Positions 1 to 8,971 of a stretch of 64,000 nt of DNA are shown here, piece by piece. Location of the stretch: contig JAFEBI010000023.1 of NCBI GenBank assembly GCA_018242725.1, forward strand, positions 83,965 through 147,964, given 5' to 3'. Position numbers and translations under genes: made by a program. The notes under the pieces are model-generated. The model had not been told where the DNA came from and made no database searches. It saw only the letters and a list, made by a program, of their open reading frames with translations. The DNA comes from Nitrospira sp. (lineage in GTDB: Bacteria; Nitrospirota; Nitrospiria; Nitrospirales; Nitrospiraceae). The number at the start of each line of letters is the position of its first letter. The stretch's first letter is position 1.

Positions 1-652
1 CTGTATGACTCTCCGAGGATACCCGATCAGATACGCCGTCCAGGAAATGCGTAGCCCCCGGATCTATTGGTACGGATATTACCGCTTTATCGAGGAAAGT
101 TCTGGAAGAGGGGAGCAAGTTCACTTCCTAATCGATCCCTGCCCTCGTAAGGCTTGCACACAGATCACTCCAAAATGGAAACTTCGTGCTCGGCTTCGGC
201 CAAGCTTTCGTCTCCACGGCAGCCGCTCCAACTAAATGGGTCCATCAGAAAGTTGAGCGAGTGACTATTGGGAAAGACTGACCATCCAGCGGGGCAACGT
301 TCCCTAGTATAGAGAGCTCAGTTCATTCTACCGAACAGCTCGACACTGATCGAGTACTTATCCGACACACCATCGAAATTACCGCCACGCGACTCGTACA
401 TATCTGAGGGCAGTGCGCTCGCACATGTTCGGTCTTCCTGAATTCCAGGTCAAACACAATGCCTTCATCCTCTATCAGATCTTATACCTGCCAGTTCTCA
501 ACCCCAGTGCTTTCTACTCCAAAGATTGATATATCACTTTATGCCAACTATTCCCCTCGGAAGGTGGGTATATGAATGAAGGTCGGTGCTAGTACATGTA
601 ACGCCTGGTCGGATGAACCAGCGTGACCAGTCTGCTGGACACCAAGAAGGCA
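1..652. other. Gene-poor left edge
   Basis: No recognisable gene. A 76-codon plus-strand frame at 5-235 has no family resemblance and no convincing ribosome binding site. A short hairpin (CCTGGT/ACCAG arms near 604-621) lies just upstream of the first gene. The sequence may hold the promoter of the following secreted-protein genes, but I see no clear -35/-10 pair. Confidence 0.4.
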
Positions 653-1042
653 ATGTCTTACTTACCCCATCTCTCTCATCGCATAGCACAATTTGTCACA
701 ATCACGACGTGTGTGTCGGTTGTGTGGCTTTCCACATCCTGCCACGCCACTGATCATCATGTGACACCGTCTCACGCCTCGGATCTCCCTATGCCCCTCC
801 CTCTCCCTCGATTCGCACCAAAGGAAGTGCTGGTCAAGTTCAAAGACGGAGTTTCATCCGAGCGAATTGCGGCGATCCTGAAAGACAACCAGACCGATGT
901 GATCGCTGAACTCCAGCGGGGACGTCTTTATCACATCCGTATTTTGGAAGATCGGTCGGTTGAACTTGCGATCGCTCAGCTCACTTCATATCGAGAGATT
1001 GAGTATGCAGAGCCCAATTATCGGTACGAGACGCAGAAGTAA
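653..1042 (+). CDS. Orphan subtilase prodomain-like secreted protein
   Basis: About 129 residues: a hydrophobic N-terminal export signal (roughly residues 8-28, ending near a Cys) and one small domain. The domain runs from FAPKEVLVKFKDG to YAEPNYRYE, the pattern of the fervidolysin-like N-terminal prodomain found ahead of S8 proteases. No catalytic domain follows. The next gene, one base downstream, carries its own copy of this domain (YVPGEILVKFRDE to YAEPNYLYQ). In subtilases such prodomains act as intramolecular chaperones and tight inhibitors, so a free copy could act in trans on the neighbouring protease; that role is inference. The frame extends upstream to a GTG at 623. I prefer the ATG at 653, which gives a better signal peptide. 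It could also be a by-product of gene duplication. Confidence 0.6.
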   Translation: MSYLPHLSHRIAQFVTITTCVSVVWLSTSCHATDHHVTPSHASDLPMPLPLPRFAPKEVLVKFKDGVSSERIAAILKDNQTDVIAELQRGRLYHIRILEDRSVELAIAQLTSYREIEYAEPNYRYETQK

Positions 1043-1043
1043 C

Positions 1044-3353
1044 ATGACAAGAATTGTGTTCTATGGGATCGGAGCTATCGTCAGCGTTACAACAGTCGTC
1101 GTCACATTGTCGGGGCTCATACCCGGTGATCGCTTGGTCTACGCGAAGCAGAAACAAACATCCGGTGGCAAAACGGCGTTATCAGGGGTCGCGCGTGGGC
1201 CTGCGCACTATGTTCCTGGAGAGATACTCGTCAAGTTCAGAGATGAGGCGTCTTTATCGGGAATCGCCTCGTTGAATGTCGATACGGGAGCTAAAGAACT
1301 CAAACCAGTTACGGTGCAGGCTGGAGTAATTCACCAGTACAAGTTGGACGGTGCTTTATCGGTGGACGAAGCCGTCTTGAAGTACCAAAATAATCCTGCC
1401 GTTCAGTACGCCGAGCCCAACTACCTCTACCAGCTGCAAGCTATTCCCAACGATACGCGGTTCGGAACATTATGGGGCCTCCACAACACCGGTCAAACCG
1501 TAGATGGAACGGCAGGGAAAGCGGATGCCGACATTGATGCCCCTGAAGCCTGGGAGATCAGCACAGGAAGCCCAAACGTGATTATTGCCGTTATTGACTC
1601 GGGTATCGCTTACGATCACCCTGATCTCACACCCAATATCTGGACGAACCCGGGAGAGATTGCGGGGGACGGCGTTGATAATGATGGGAATGGATTGGTC
1701 GACGATGTGCATGGATGGGATTTCCTCATGAACGATCGCGACCCGATGGACCCTGTCGATCTCAATCCTGGAGGTAACCCGGGGCATGGCACCCATGTCG
1801 CCGGAACCATCGCGGGAGCAGGAAACAATGGAACTGGAATCACGGGGGTCATGTGGACAGCCAAACTGATGGCGCTGAAAGCCGGAGGTGTGAATCGATC
1901 CCTATCCACCACTGCGCTTGTCAGCGCGATCCACTATGCCATTGCCAAAGGTGCGCGTGTCATCAATGCCAGCTTTGCTGGATCTGCGTGTAGCTTGGCC
2001 TTCTATGATGCCGTGAGTGCCGCAAATGATGCGGGGATCCTGATTATTGCAGCGGCAGGCAACGGTGGAGATGATGGGATCGGCGACGATAACAATAGCA
2101 CCCCAAGCTTTCCTTCAAATTTTAGCGCTCCCTCGGTATGTAATGGACAACAAAAAGCCGCACTGACAAACGTGATCGCGGTCGCCGCAACGGACCAAAC
2201 TGATCAATTGGCGACCTTTTCGAATTTCGGGTCTACGACCGTTCAAGTAGCCGCCCCGGGAGTCAGAATCAACAGCACCATCCCCACCTCAAACGTCACG
2301 ACGGTTCTCCTGCATCACTTTGATTCCAACCCCATCGAACTCGGGTATGTCTTTGGAGGAACCAGGAGTACCTGGGGTTTCACCGATTCCACATCATCCA
2401 GCCAACCAAACAGTCTGACAGACAGTCCGACCGGAAACTATCAGAACAATACCGATTCCTTCGCGATGGGACCGGTATTCTCAACCGTGGGACAGCGGGG
2501 TTGCCGGTTAGACAGTCGCGTTCGCTACCAAACCGAGCTTGATATCGACGAAGTTCTTGCAGATGTATCAAAGAACAACGGAACCAGTTGGCAAGTCAGT
2601 CAGGGAATTTCTGGAGACAGCAACGGCCGATTTCATCCCATTACCTGGGGAGACATCGCAGATGGCTCGGCTGGTTCACAGTTCCGGTTCCGATTTGTAT
2701 CGGATGAGAGTCTGACCTTCGATGGCGCATATTTGGACGACGTCCGCGTCGCCTGCGTGGCAGATGCCCCATCGGGAACGACGGACTACCAGTTTTTTCA
2801 CGGCACTTCGATGGCCACTCCGCATGTGGCAGGACTTGCTGGGTTATTACTCTCGGCCAATCCTCATCTCTCGGTCACCGAACTCAGGAGCGCAATCTTG
2901 AGTACCGTGGATCGGAACGCGTCCCTGAATGGAAAAGTGTCGAGCGGCGGACGTATCAATGCCCGCGCCGCGTTGTCCAGCGTGGTGGCTAGTTCCACCA
3001 TCATCGTCAACAAATCCGGTGCCGGCACCGGTACGGTGACGTCCGATCCTGCTGGGCTTAACTGTCGAGCAACCTGCAACGGAAAGTTCCCTCTGGGTAG
3101 CACAGTCCATCTCTCTGCAGCACCCGATCCAGGATCGACATTTGCTGGGTGGAGCGGAGATTGCTCAGGAACGGGGCCCTGCTCGATTTCCCCGAATGCA
3201 ACGGTCACTGCCACCTTCAGCATCGCCCCACCACCCACCAATAGTGGCGGCGGAGGCTGCACCGTTGCCCCTGGCACCACTGGAGACATGGTCCTGCCCA
3301 CCATGTTCCTCATATCTCTAGCTGCCTTGTTGCGGAAGGCATGCCGTCGATGA
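1044..3353 (+). CDS. Secreted S8 (subtilisin-like) serine protease with C-terminal sorting tail
   Basis: A 769-residue exported protease. In order: signal/anchor segment (about 1-35), fervidolysin-like prodomain (about 50-130), and S8 catalytic domain with Asp185 (DSGIAYDHPDL), His248 (HGTHVAGTIAG) and Ser589 (GTSMATPHVAG). The oxyanion Asn lies in AAAGNGGDD. Between Asn and Ser is an insertion of about 150 residues that reads like a beta-sandwich (YLDDVRVAC at its end). After Ser comes a glycine-rich bacterial-repeat domain (GAGTGTVTSDPAG, FAGWSGDCSG). The tail is SGGGGCTVAP, then a hydrophobic helix and basic KACRR, the layout of the JDVT/GlyGly-type CTERM signals. ATG 1044 is one base past the upstream stop. 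A decayed CPBP protease lies directly downstream. The protease family is certain; the sorting role rests on the tail's form. Confidence 0.92.
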   Translation: MTRIVFYGIGAIVSVTTVVVTLSGLIPGDRLVYAKQKQTSGGKTALSGVARGPAHYVPGEILVKFRDEASLSGIASLNVDTGAKELKPVTVQAGVIHQYKLDGALSVDEAVLKYQNNPAVQYAEPNYLYQLQAIPNDTRFGTLWGLHNTGQTVDGTAGKADADIDAPEAWEISTGSPNVIIAVIDSGIAYDHPDLTPNIWTNPGEIAGDGVDNDGNGLVDDVHGWDFLMNDRDPMDPVDLNPGGNPGHGTHVAGTIAGAGNNGTGITGVMWTAKLMALKAGGVNRSLSTTALVSAIHYAIAKGARVINASFAGSACSLAFYDAVSAANDAGILIIAAAGNGGDDGIGDDNNSTPSFPSNFSAPSVCNGQQKAALTNVIAVAATDQTDQLATFSNFGSTTVQVAAPGVRINSTIPTSNVTTVLLHHFDSNPIELGYVFGGTRSTWGFTDSTSSSQPNSLTDSPTGNYQNNTDSFAMGPVFSTVGQRGCRLDSRVRYQTELDIDEVLADVSKNNGTSWQVSQGISGDSNGRFHPITWGDIADGSAGSQFRFRFVSDESLTFDGAYLDDVRVACVADAPSGTTDYQFFHGTSMATPHVAGLAGLLLSANPHLSVTELRSAILSTVDRNASLNGKVSSGGRINARAALSSVVASSTIIVNKSGAGTGTVTSDPAGLNCRATCNGKFPLGSTVHLSAAPDPGSTFAGWSGDCSGTGPCSISPNATVTATFSIAPPPTNSGGGGCTVAPGTTGDMVLPTMFLISLAALLRKACRR

Positions 3354-3409
3354 AATTTGGCATGCCATATGGTCACCAGTTTTTCTATCCGTTGCCTTCT
3401 GCCAACCGA

Positions 3410-3709
3410 TGTCAAGAATTGTTGTTCCGCGGTATCATCCAAAAGCATTTGATATAAACCCTGTGGGAACGGAAGATATGGTCTGGCCTCTCAATGTCCA
3501 ACTTCGTCGTGCCTCTAATATTCATGTCGGCGCATCTCGTCACCACCCATTTCACCCCATGGTCCTTGCTCGTGTTTGCTCCTTCTTTCTGTTTCGGCTT
3601 CGTACGAGATCGCTTTGGATCCGTGTATCCCGCCATTGCGCTCCATGTCTTCTATAATGCTGGCTACGTTCTCCTCACCGGTGGGGTCACTTCTCTCAAC
3701 TTTCGCTAA
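3410..3709 (+). pseudogene. Decayed CPBP/MrtJ-type intramembrane protease
   Basis: One reading frame encodes CQELLFRGIIQ, then a TAA at 3455-3457. The same frame continues through VTTHFTPW, FCFGFVRDRFGSVYPAIALH and VFYNAGY to a stop at 3707-3709. This aligns along its length with the intact protease at 20074-20625 (WEELLFRGLLQ, FGYLRDRFDSTMPSILMH, MWYNGGY). The first catalytic Glu pair is degraded (QE for EE), a stop interrupts the gene, and the N-terminal 80 or so residues with the first membrane helices are missing. It is therefore a truncated pseudogene, placed immediately after a protein with the matching sorting tail. Confidence 0.8.
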
Positions 3710-4241
3710 CGTGCCTGCTCTGACTAAGTCTTGATGGTGTGACTTCCTTAATACGGCGTATGCGCGGCGTGAGCATCATGAATAAGAAGACTCATGATCG
3801 AATAATCAGTCAGCGCTCGAGAGGCGCCCCACCGATAGACCATAGATTTCGTTCAATTGCCGAAGAAGTCAACCAAGATGAGGCTTATGTCGTATTCATC
3901 GCCCCTGCTGGATCAATCACCAGAAAACGAAGTCATTGTCTGCCTGTAGACAACCAGGACTGTACCACTTACTGAAACGGCAAGTGCTGTACGCACAATA
4001 TTTGAAAGCAAATCCTCTCGTTCTATTCTTTATTGTTAGGGCGAATGGATCAGAAAAACTCGAACGTTGGCCGGATACGGACTGTGTGCAGGCATCGCTA
4101 CGCTGCGTGACTCAAGACTCGAATTCCCCAACCACCTGATTCAAGAGAGTGATGGAGTCTTTGTCGATGTGAATGTTATCTTCATCGGAAACGGCAACAC
4201 GAGGTATTCACTGCAGGACTTTCTCTCCCTGGAATTGAATC
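3710..4241. other. Intergenic, probably decayed sequence
   Basis: Short overlapping plus-strand frames (3739-3975, 3936-4139, 4067-4306) match nothing I recognise, have no good ribosome binding sites, and the last runs into the next gene. The stretch lies between a pseudogene and a gene followed by an IS scar, so degraded coding sequence is likely. I see no terminator or RNA gene. Confidence 0.35.
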
Positions 4242-4892
4242 ATGCTCAATCACGGCTATGTCATATTATTCTCACTGGCACTCAGTTCGCTTTTCCCTCT
4301 CATTAACCCGATCGGCATTGCGTTAATCGTACAAAATGAGTTTTCTACGTCGGGGAAGAGTCGCGTCGGTGATTGTTTCATGACCTGCACCTACTCCTTT
4401 GTACTGGGACTATTGGCACTGACCTTTGGCCGATCGTTTTTTTCCTTCATGGGCATCTCGGTGCCGTCTACGCAGATCGCAGGTGGAATTCTGCTTTCCA
4501 TCATGGGCATTTCCCTTCTCAACTCCAATGCGAAGGAAAATAAGCACGACGTACCACGCACGCACAGCATGAGCGATCGACTTTTTTATCCGATTGCGTT
4601 TCCGCTCACGATGGGGCCTGGCAGCATCTCAGCTCTTATCTTGTTGAACGCACATGCCCATGCGGATAACATGCACACCTACCTGGTCAACCTCTCGATT
4701 ATCGCTCTTGCCTTACTTGTGATTATGGTCATCACGTTTTTTTGCTTTACTTACTCCAGTTTGATTGTCGATCGAATCGGTCAATCGGGAAGCATCGTGA
4801 TCAATAAATTTATGTCCTTCATTGTGTTCACCATCGGGGTACAAATGACGATTGCTGGGCTCAAGGCTCAATTCCCCTCCCTCCTACAGTAG
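4242..4892 (+). CDS. MarC family integral membrane protein
   Basis: 216 residues, almost entirely hydrophobic, with about six predicted membrane helices: roughly 5-28, 42-62, 70-92, 112-136, 145-170 and 185-208. The motifs SLFPLINPIGIA near the N-terminus and FPLTMGPGSISA in the middle are the two internally repeated signatures of the MarC/UPF0056 family. Members sit in the inner membrane and their substrate is not established; the original link to multiple antibiotic resistance was not upheld. Length is normal for the family. The ribosome binding site before ATG 4242 is weak. The gene ends only about 10 bases before an IS3 transposase remnant, but the protein looks complete. Confidence 0.85.
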   Translation: MLNHGYVILFSLALSSLFPLINPIGIALIVQNEFSTSGKSRVGDCFMTCTYSFVLGLLALTFGRSFFSFMGISVPSTQIAGGILLSIMGISLLNSNAKENKHDVPRTHSMSDRLFYPIAFPLTMGPGSISALILLNAHAHADNMHTYLVNLSIIALALLVIMVITFFCFTYSSLIVDRIGQSGSIVINKFMSFIVFTIGVQMTIAGLKAQFPSLLQ

Positions 4893-4903
4893 TGGACGGC
4901 AGC

Positions 4904-5415
4904 CGGATGACCGACATCACATACATCCCCACCGCAGAACGGTAGTTGTATCTGACCGTGCTACTGGATCTGTACTCACGTAGCGTCATCGTTTGAGCAG
5001 TGGCCCGCGTATGACCGGGGGCTAAACCAAGCAGGCACTCCACATGGCGCTCGCCACTCGTCAACCCAAACGGGAGTCCTGCATCGTTCCGATTGCGGAG
5101 GTCAGTATGCTGCAGGGCCACACCAGGAGCTGCTGACCACGCATGGCATCACGGCGATGCATAAGTCGCCAAGGCAACTGTTGGTACAACGCGTACGTCG
5201 AAAGTTTCTTCGAGACGCTCAAGCGGGAGCTCGTCGATCATCGGCTCTATGCTAGCCGAGACGAAGCCAAACGGGACATCTTCGAATACATCAAGGCGTT
5301 CTACACTCGGCAGCGCCGACACTCAACCTCGGCTATTACACCCCAACCGAGTACGAAGCGAGGACAGTAATCCTATAATCTGGTGTCCACCAAATCAGGG
5401 GAAGGTCACCAGTTC
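4904..5415 (+). pseudogene. IS3-family transposase (OrfB) remnant
   Basis: Fragments of the IS3 DDE integrase domain remain in different frames. They are TDITYIPTAE followed by a TAG at 4943, LYLTVLLDLYSRSVI, then VLHRSDCGGQYA, and finally GNCWYNAYVESFFETLKRE to FYTRQRRHST (5143-5330). The three catalytic positions (D, D, E) can all be located, but several frameshifts and stops break the frame. Near 5325 another shift separates HST from GYYTPTEYEA. The bases GGTGTCCACCAAATCAGGGG at about 5390-5409 resemble an IS3-type terminal repeat. The N-terminal half and OrfA are absent. Confidence 0.8.
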
Positions 5416-5493
5416 AGGCAGCATAAGCACGGACATTGTCCTATAAACCTAAGTCTACAGGGTGAAAGGAGCTACTTTCCCTGGAGATAGACG

Positions 5494-5709
5494 CTATTTG
5501 TTCTTACCCCGACAAAGTAATCCCACAGAGCTGCCCAGCGCAAAACCACCAAAGAAGGTCAGTCCAAGGATGACGCCGAACAGAGAGGGCGACGGGCCCG
5601 CTTGACGGCGGATATAGCGGCGAGCCTGGGATCCGACGGTGGCTTCCCCACCGATCCAGTTACGAGGATCGTCCTGCTGTGTTTCGCTCAGATGGTTCAA
5701 GGACTTCAT
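5494..5709 (-). CDS. Small membrane protein downstream of PilZ
   Basis: 71 residues. The first half is polar; a hydrophobic helix follows (about 42-64, LFGVILGLTFFGGFALGSSVGLL) with a short basic tail RGKNK. No family recognised. Its ATG overlaps the stop of the PilZ gene in an ATGA arrangement (5706-5709), which suggests translational coupling. A role as membrane partner of the PilZ protein is possible but is inferred only from this coupling. Confidence 0.55.
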   Translation of the reverse strand: MKSLNHLSETQQDDPRNWIGGEATVGSQARRYIRRQAGPSPSLFGVILGLTFFGGFALGSSVGLLCRGKNK

Positions 5710-6047
5710 GACTGCCTTTCGTCATCCAACATGATACTGTCGTTGATGAGCTGTTCCAATTCATTCAACTCCTGGGGTTGGAGATCGACAAATCGTACCC
5801 CAAACGTTCGATCAACATTCCATTGCACACGGGCTTGTTCAATCAGGATCGGGGTGTCGTCTCCTGGAACAACCAATTTGACGGCGATTTGCCTCCCTGG
5901 TTGAATCACAATGGAGCTTTCGATCCGGGCACCGCTCAGTGACAAATCTCTGGTCTCACCTTCCACCTCGTGCGAGTTCACCCGGACCAGGCTTTTCACA
6001 TGAGCGGGAACTCGACGGTGCTGACGACGCTCCATATAACTGAGCAT
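5706..6047 (-). CDS. PilZ domain protein
   Basis: 113 residues comprising a single PilZ domain. The c-di-GMP-binding signatures are visible: RRQHRRVPAH near the N-terminus (RxxxR type) and the D-L-S-L-S-G-A-R segment (D/NxSxxG type) about 30 residues later. The strand VQWNVDRTFGVRFVDL is typical of the beta-barrel end. It is probably a cytoplasmic c-di-GMP receptor acting on a partner protein. The start could be Met1 or Met5 (MERRQHRR). It is divergently placed from lnt, with about 100 bases between them for promoters, and is coupled to the small membrane gene downstream. Confidence 0.82.
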   Translation of the reverse strand: MLSYMERRQHRRVPAHVKSLVRVNSHEVEGETRDLSLSGARIESSIVIQPGRQIAVKLVVPGDDTPILIEQARVQWNVDRTFGVRFVDLQPQELNELEQLINDSIMLDDERQS

Positions 6048-6148
6048 ACCCCATCCAGACCGGGGAAAGCACCCGATATCCGCTCAAGTTGCTGATTGTT
6101 CGGGCATTCTCTTGCAAGTCATCGGAGCTTTCGTTAAGGTACGGCACA

Positions 6149-7765
6149 ATGGACGGGGCTCGTTCGCGCCAACTCATCTTTGCCTGCGCGAGTGGAATAT
6201 TTCTACCCTTCTGCTTTCCCAAGTTCGATCTGGGTTTGCTGGCCTGGATCGTCCTTATCCCGCTTCACCTCGCGCTCGACCAATGTTCCAAGTTGCGAGC
6301 ATTTTGGCTCGGCTGGCTGAGCGGACTGATCGGGTTCACCGGTATCATGGCCTGGGTCGTCACCGCCATGACCACGTACGGCAAGGTCCCGGAACCGGTA
6401 AGCTACGCCATCCTCTTATTGTTGACCACGTACCTTGGGCTCTACACCGGTCTCTACAGTCTGGCCGTCGTCTGGCTACGCGATCTCATCCCACGCTACG
6501 GAATTTTCTTTGCGCCATGCTTCTGGGTTGCCCTTGAACTGCTCCGCACCTATCTTCTCTCAGGCCTTCCCTGGTGCCTCTTGGGCTACTCACAATACCA
6601 CGAATTGGAATTGATCCAGATCGCAGACCATACAGGCGTGTACGGCATTTCATTCCTCATTGTGCTGGTGAATCTGGCGCTAGCAGAGCTGGTCCTGTGG
6701 GTGATGCCCTTCTTCCGGGGAGTTCATCCGGTCAAGCTTCCCTGGGAGCTCCTCACAACCGCAGCCGCCTGCATGGTGCTCTCATGGGTCTATAGCTCGG
6801 CGGTCTTGAGCGATCGAAATACAAAGGATCCGAAGACCTCCGTTATCATCGGAGTCGTCCAGCCGAACATCGATCAAGCGGTGAAGTGGGACAAGGCCTT
6901 TCGTGATGAAACAATGCAGCGTTTCGATCGGCTGACCGCCGAACTGGGTACCGGCACCGATTTGGTCGTGTGGCCGGAAGCCGCGACCCCGTTCATCTTG
7001 GAGCGTGAAAAAGAGTATCAGTTGCAACTGGGCGCCTGGGCAGAACGGGCCCAGGCGCCCATTCTCCTCGGGAGTCCGGCCTTGCGCTTCTATCCCGATC
7101 GCCGCCCGTTTCTGTTGAACAGCGCGTATTTACTGGAACGAGACGGTACGGTCCTCGGTCGATACGACAAACACCATCTTGTGCCCTTCGGCGAATATAT
7201 TCCGCTCAAATCGTCGCTGTTGTTTTTCCTGGACAAACTCGTTGAAGGAATCGGGGACTTCGAAGCAGGCCCGGGAGCGACCACACTCTCCTTTACACCA
7301 AAGTCATGGGGACCAGAAGGTTCCCAGGGTTCAAGACCCGTCAAGTTCGGGGTGGCAATCTGTTACGAAGTGATTTTCCCGGATTTGGTCCGTCAGTTCA
7401 CCGCAAACGGCGCGGAGTTTTTGGTGACCATCACAAACGACGGATGGTTCGGACCGTCCTCAGCCCCTGCCCAGCACTTTGCCATGGTCGTCTTTCGCTC
7501 CGTGGAAAATCATGTCGCCTTCGCACGAGCCGCCAACACGGGCATCTCCGGGTTTATCGACCCCTTCGGCCACATCATCCACGCAACACCTCTGTTCACG
7601 AAGCAGGCCTCCCATGCCATGATCCCGATCAGGCAAATCCCTACCTTTTACAGTTATTACGGCGATGTGTTTGCCTACGCCTGTGTTATACTCTGCGCGT
7701 TTTTGTGTCTGTTTGGGTATTTTCGCGGCAAAGAACCAGCCATGACGGCCGTTACGCCGGCATGA
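6149..7765 (+). CDS. lnt: Apolipoprotein N-acyltransferase
   Basis: 538 residues from the ATG at 6149; an upstream ATG at 6089 would add an atypical extension. The N-terminal half has about six to seven membrane helices and the C-terminal half is a nitrilase-type domain. The catalytic triad is visible as Glu277 (VVWPEAATPF), Lys341 (GRYDKHHLVPFGEY) and Cys405 (GVAICYEVIFPD). The enzyme adds the third acyl chain to diacylglyceryl lipoproteins in the inner membrane, the step before Lol-mediated sorting. The lolC/E and lolD genes lie 2.7-4 kb downstream on the same strand. An additional C-terminal helix (SYYGDVFAYACVILCAFLCLF) closes the protein, as usual. Confidence 0.95.
   Translation: MDGARSRQLIFACASGIFLPFCFPKFDLGLLAWIVLIPLHLALDQCSKLRAFWLGWLSGLIGFTGIMAWVVTAMTTYGKVPEPVSYAILLLLTTYLGLYTGLYSLAVVWLRDLIPRYGIFFAPCFWVALELLRTYLLSGLPWCLLGYSQYHELELIQIADHTGVYGISFLIVLVNLALAELVLWVMPFFRGVHPVKLPWELLTTAAACMVLSWVYSSAVLSDRNTKDPKTSVIIGVVQPNIDQAVKWDKAFRDETMQRFDRLTAELGTGTDLVVWPEAATPFILEREKEYQLQLGAWAERAQAPILLGSPALRFYPDRRPFLLNSAYLLERDGTVLGRYDKHHLVPFGEYIPLKSSLLFFLDKLVEGIGDFEAGPGATTLSFTPKSWGPEGSQGSRPVKFGVAICYEVIFPDLVRQFTANGAEFLVTITNDGWFGPSSAPAQHFAMVVFRSVENHVAFARAANTGISGFIDPFGHIIHATPLFTKQASHAMIPIRQIPTFYSYYGDVFAYACVILCAFLCLFGYFRGKEPAMTAVTPA
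7684..7692 (+). promoter_or_regulatory. Possible extended -10 promoter for prfB
   Basis: TGTTATACT matches the extended -10 form TGnTATAAT at all but one position and lies about 95 bases upstream of the prfB start, inside the 3' end of lnt. No -35 element is apparent. Sequence-only suggestion. Confidence 0.25.
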
Positions 7766-7786
7766 TCGAAGAAGGAGGATCGTGGC

Positions 7787-8933
7787 ATGTTAGAAGAAGT
7801 AGACGCTCGAGTTCGGGTCCTGGCGGATCAGGTCTCGGAATTACGGGGGCATCTTTGACTTCGCTCACATGACCTCCGAGCTGCAAGAACTCGAAGCGCA
7901 AATGGGCCAGCCGCACTTCTGGAATGACGCCCGTGCCGCGGCGGCGGTAAGCCGAAAGAAAACCACGATCGAACGGGAGCTGCAGCAGTGGCGAGAGCTC
8001 GAAACGAAGATGGACGATGTGGGTGCGTTGCTGGAACTTGCACGCGAGAGCGGTGACACTGCCCTGGAGACCGAGCTCACGACAGAATTGAACCGGTTGG
8101 AGCCACACTTAGCCACGCTGCGAGTCGAGTTGCTCCTGTCCGGTGAGCTGGACCCCAATAACGCGATTCTGGCGATTCATCCCGGTGCCGGCGGCACTGA
8201 ATCGCAGGATTGGGCACAAATGCTCCTCCGCATGTATGTGCGATGGGCAGAACAGAAAAAATTCAAAGTAGACACGCTGGACTTGCTGCCCGGCGACGAG
8301 GCGGGTATCAAAAGCGTGACGATCTCACTCACCGGGCCCTATGCCTACGGATACCTCAAAGCGGAAGCCGGCGTCCATCGCTTGGTGCGTATTTCCCCGT
8401 TCGACTCCAACAAGCGGCGGCACACCTCGTTTGCGTCCGTCTTTGTGTATCCTGAGCTGAGCGAAGATATCGACGTCGTGGTCGAAGACAAGGATCTGCG
8501 GATCGATACCTTCCGCGCGGGAGGAGCCGGAGGCCAGAACGTCAACAAGGTGGAAACCGCTATCCGCATCACCCACCTCCCAAGCGGGATCGTGGTGCAG
8601 TGCCAGAACGAACGTTCGCAACTTCAGAATAGAAACGGGGCGATGAAAATCTTAAAGGCGCGTCTCTTTGAACTGGAGCAAAAAAAGAAAGAAGCCGAAT
8701 TCAACGCCATCGTCGGAGAAAAGAAAGATATCGCGTGGGGCAGCCAGATTCGATCGTACGTCTTCCAGCCCTACCAAATGGTGAAAGATCACCGGACCGG
8801 CCACCAAACCAGCGTGGTGTCGTCCGTCATGGATGGCGATCTTGATGGCTTTATCGAGGCCTATCTGACCAAAAAGCTCACAAAAGGGAGCAGCCAGTCG
8901 TCCGCGAGCAACGAGCTGGACGACGATCTCTAG
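7787..8933 (+). CDS. prfB: Peptide chain release factor 2 (programmed +1 frameshift)
   Basis: RF2 is encoded in two frames. The first runs from ATG 7787, with GAAGGAGGA seven bases upstream, for 23 codons to CTT, then an in-frame TGA at 7856-7858. The second frame resumes at GAC 7857 and ends at 8933, giving about 381 residues. The site has the classic layout: a Shine-Dalgarno-like CGGGGG, a short spacer, then CTT TGA C. In the family, low RF2 lets the ribosome slip +1 at the UGA, which autoregulates synthesis. The anticodon-recognition tripeptide SPF is in [12 protein letters not shown] and the hydrolysis motif GGQ in [14 protein letters not shown]. Peptides terminating at UGA and UAA are its substrates. 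lysS follows 38 bases downstream. Confidence 0.96.
7845..7859 (+). promoter_or_regulatory. prfB +1 frameshift site
   Basis: GGGGG at 7845-7849, CAT spacer, then CTT TGA C at 7853-7859. The purine-rich stretch pairs with the anti-Shine-Dalgarno of the translating ribosome and promotes slippage from CTT to TTT-type pairing past the TGA stop. Coding similarity switches frame exactly here. Confidence 0.93.
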
Positions 8934-8971
8934 GAGCTGATGGTTCAACACTCAAGACTTAGAGCGACTCA

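Noticed and set aside
5..235. 76-codon plus-strand frame at the left edge
   Set aside because: No family resemblance, no ribosome binding site and no partner genes; likely fortuitous.
2864..3448. 194-codon minus-strand frame
   Set aside because: Lies antisense to the S8 protease and its downstream pseudogene and has no protein-like features.
3739..4306. Overlapping short plus-strand frames before marC
   Set aside because: Different registers, no family, no ribosome binding sites; treated as decayed or non-coding.
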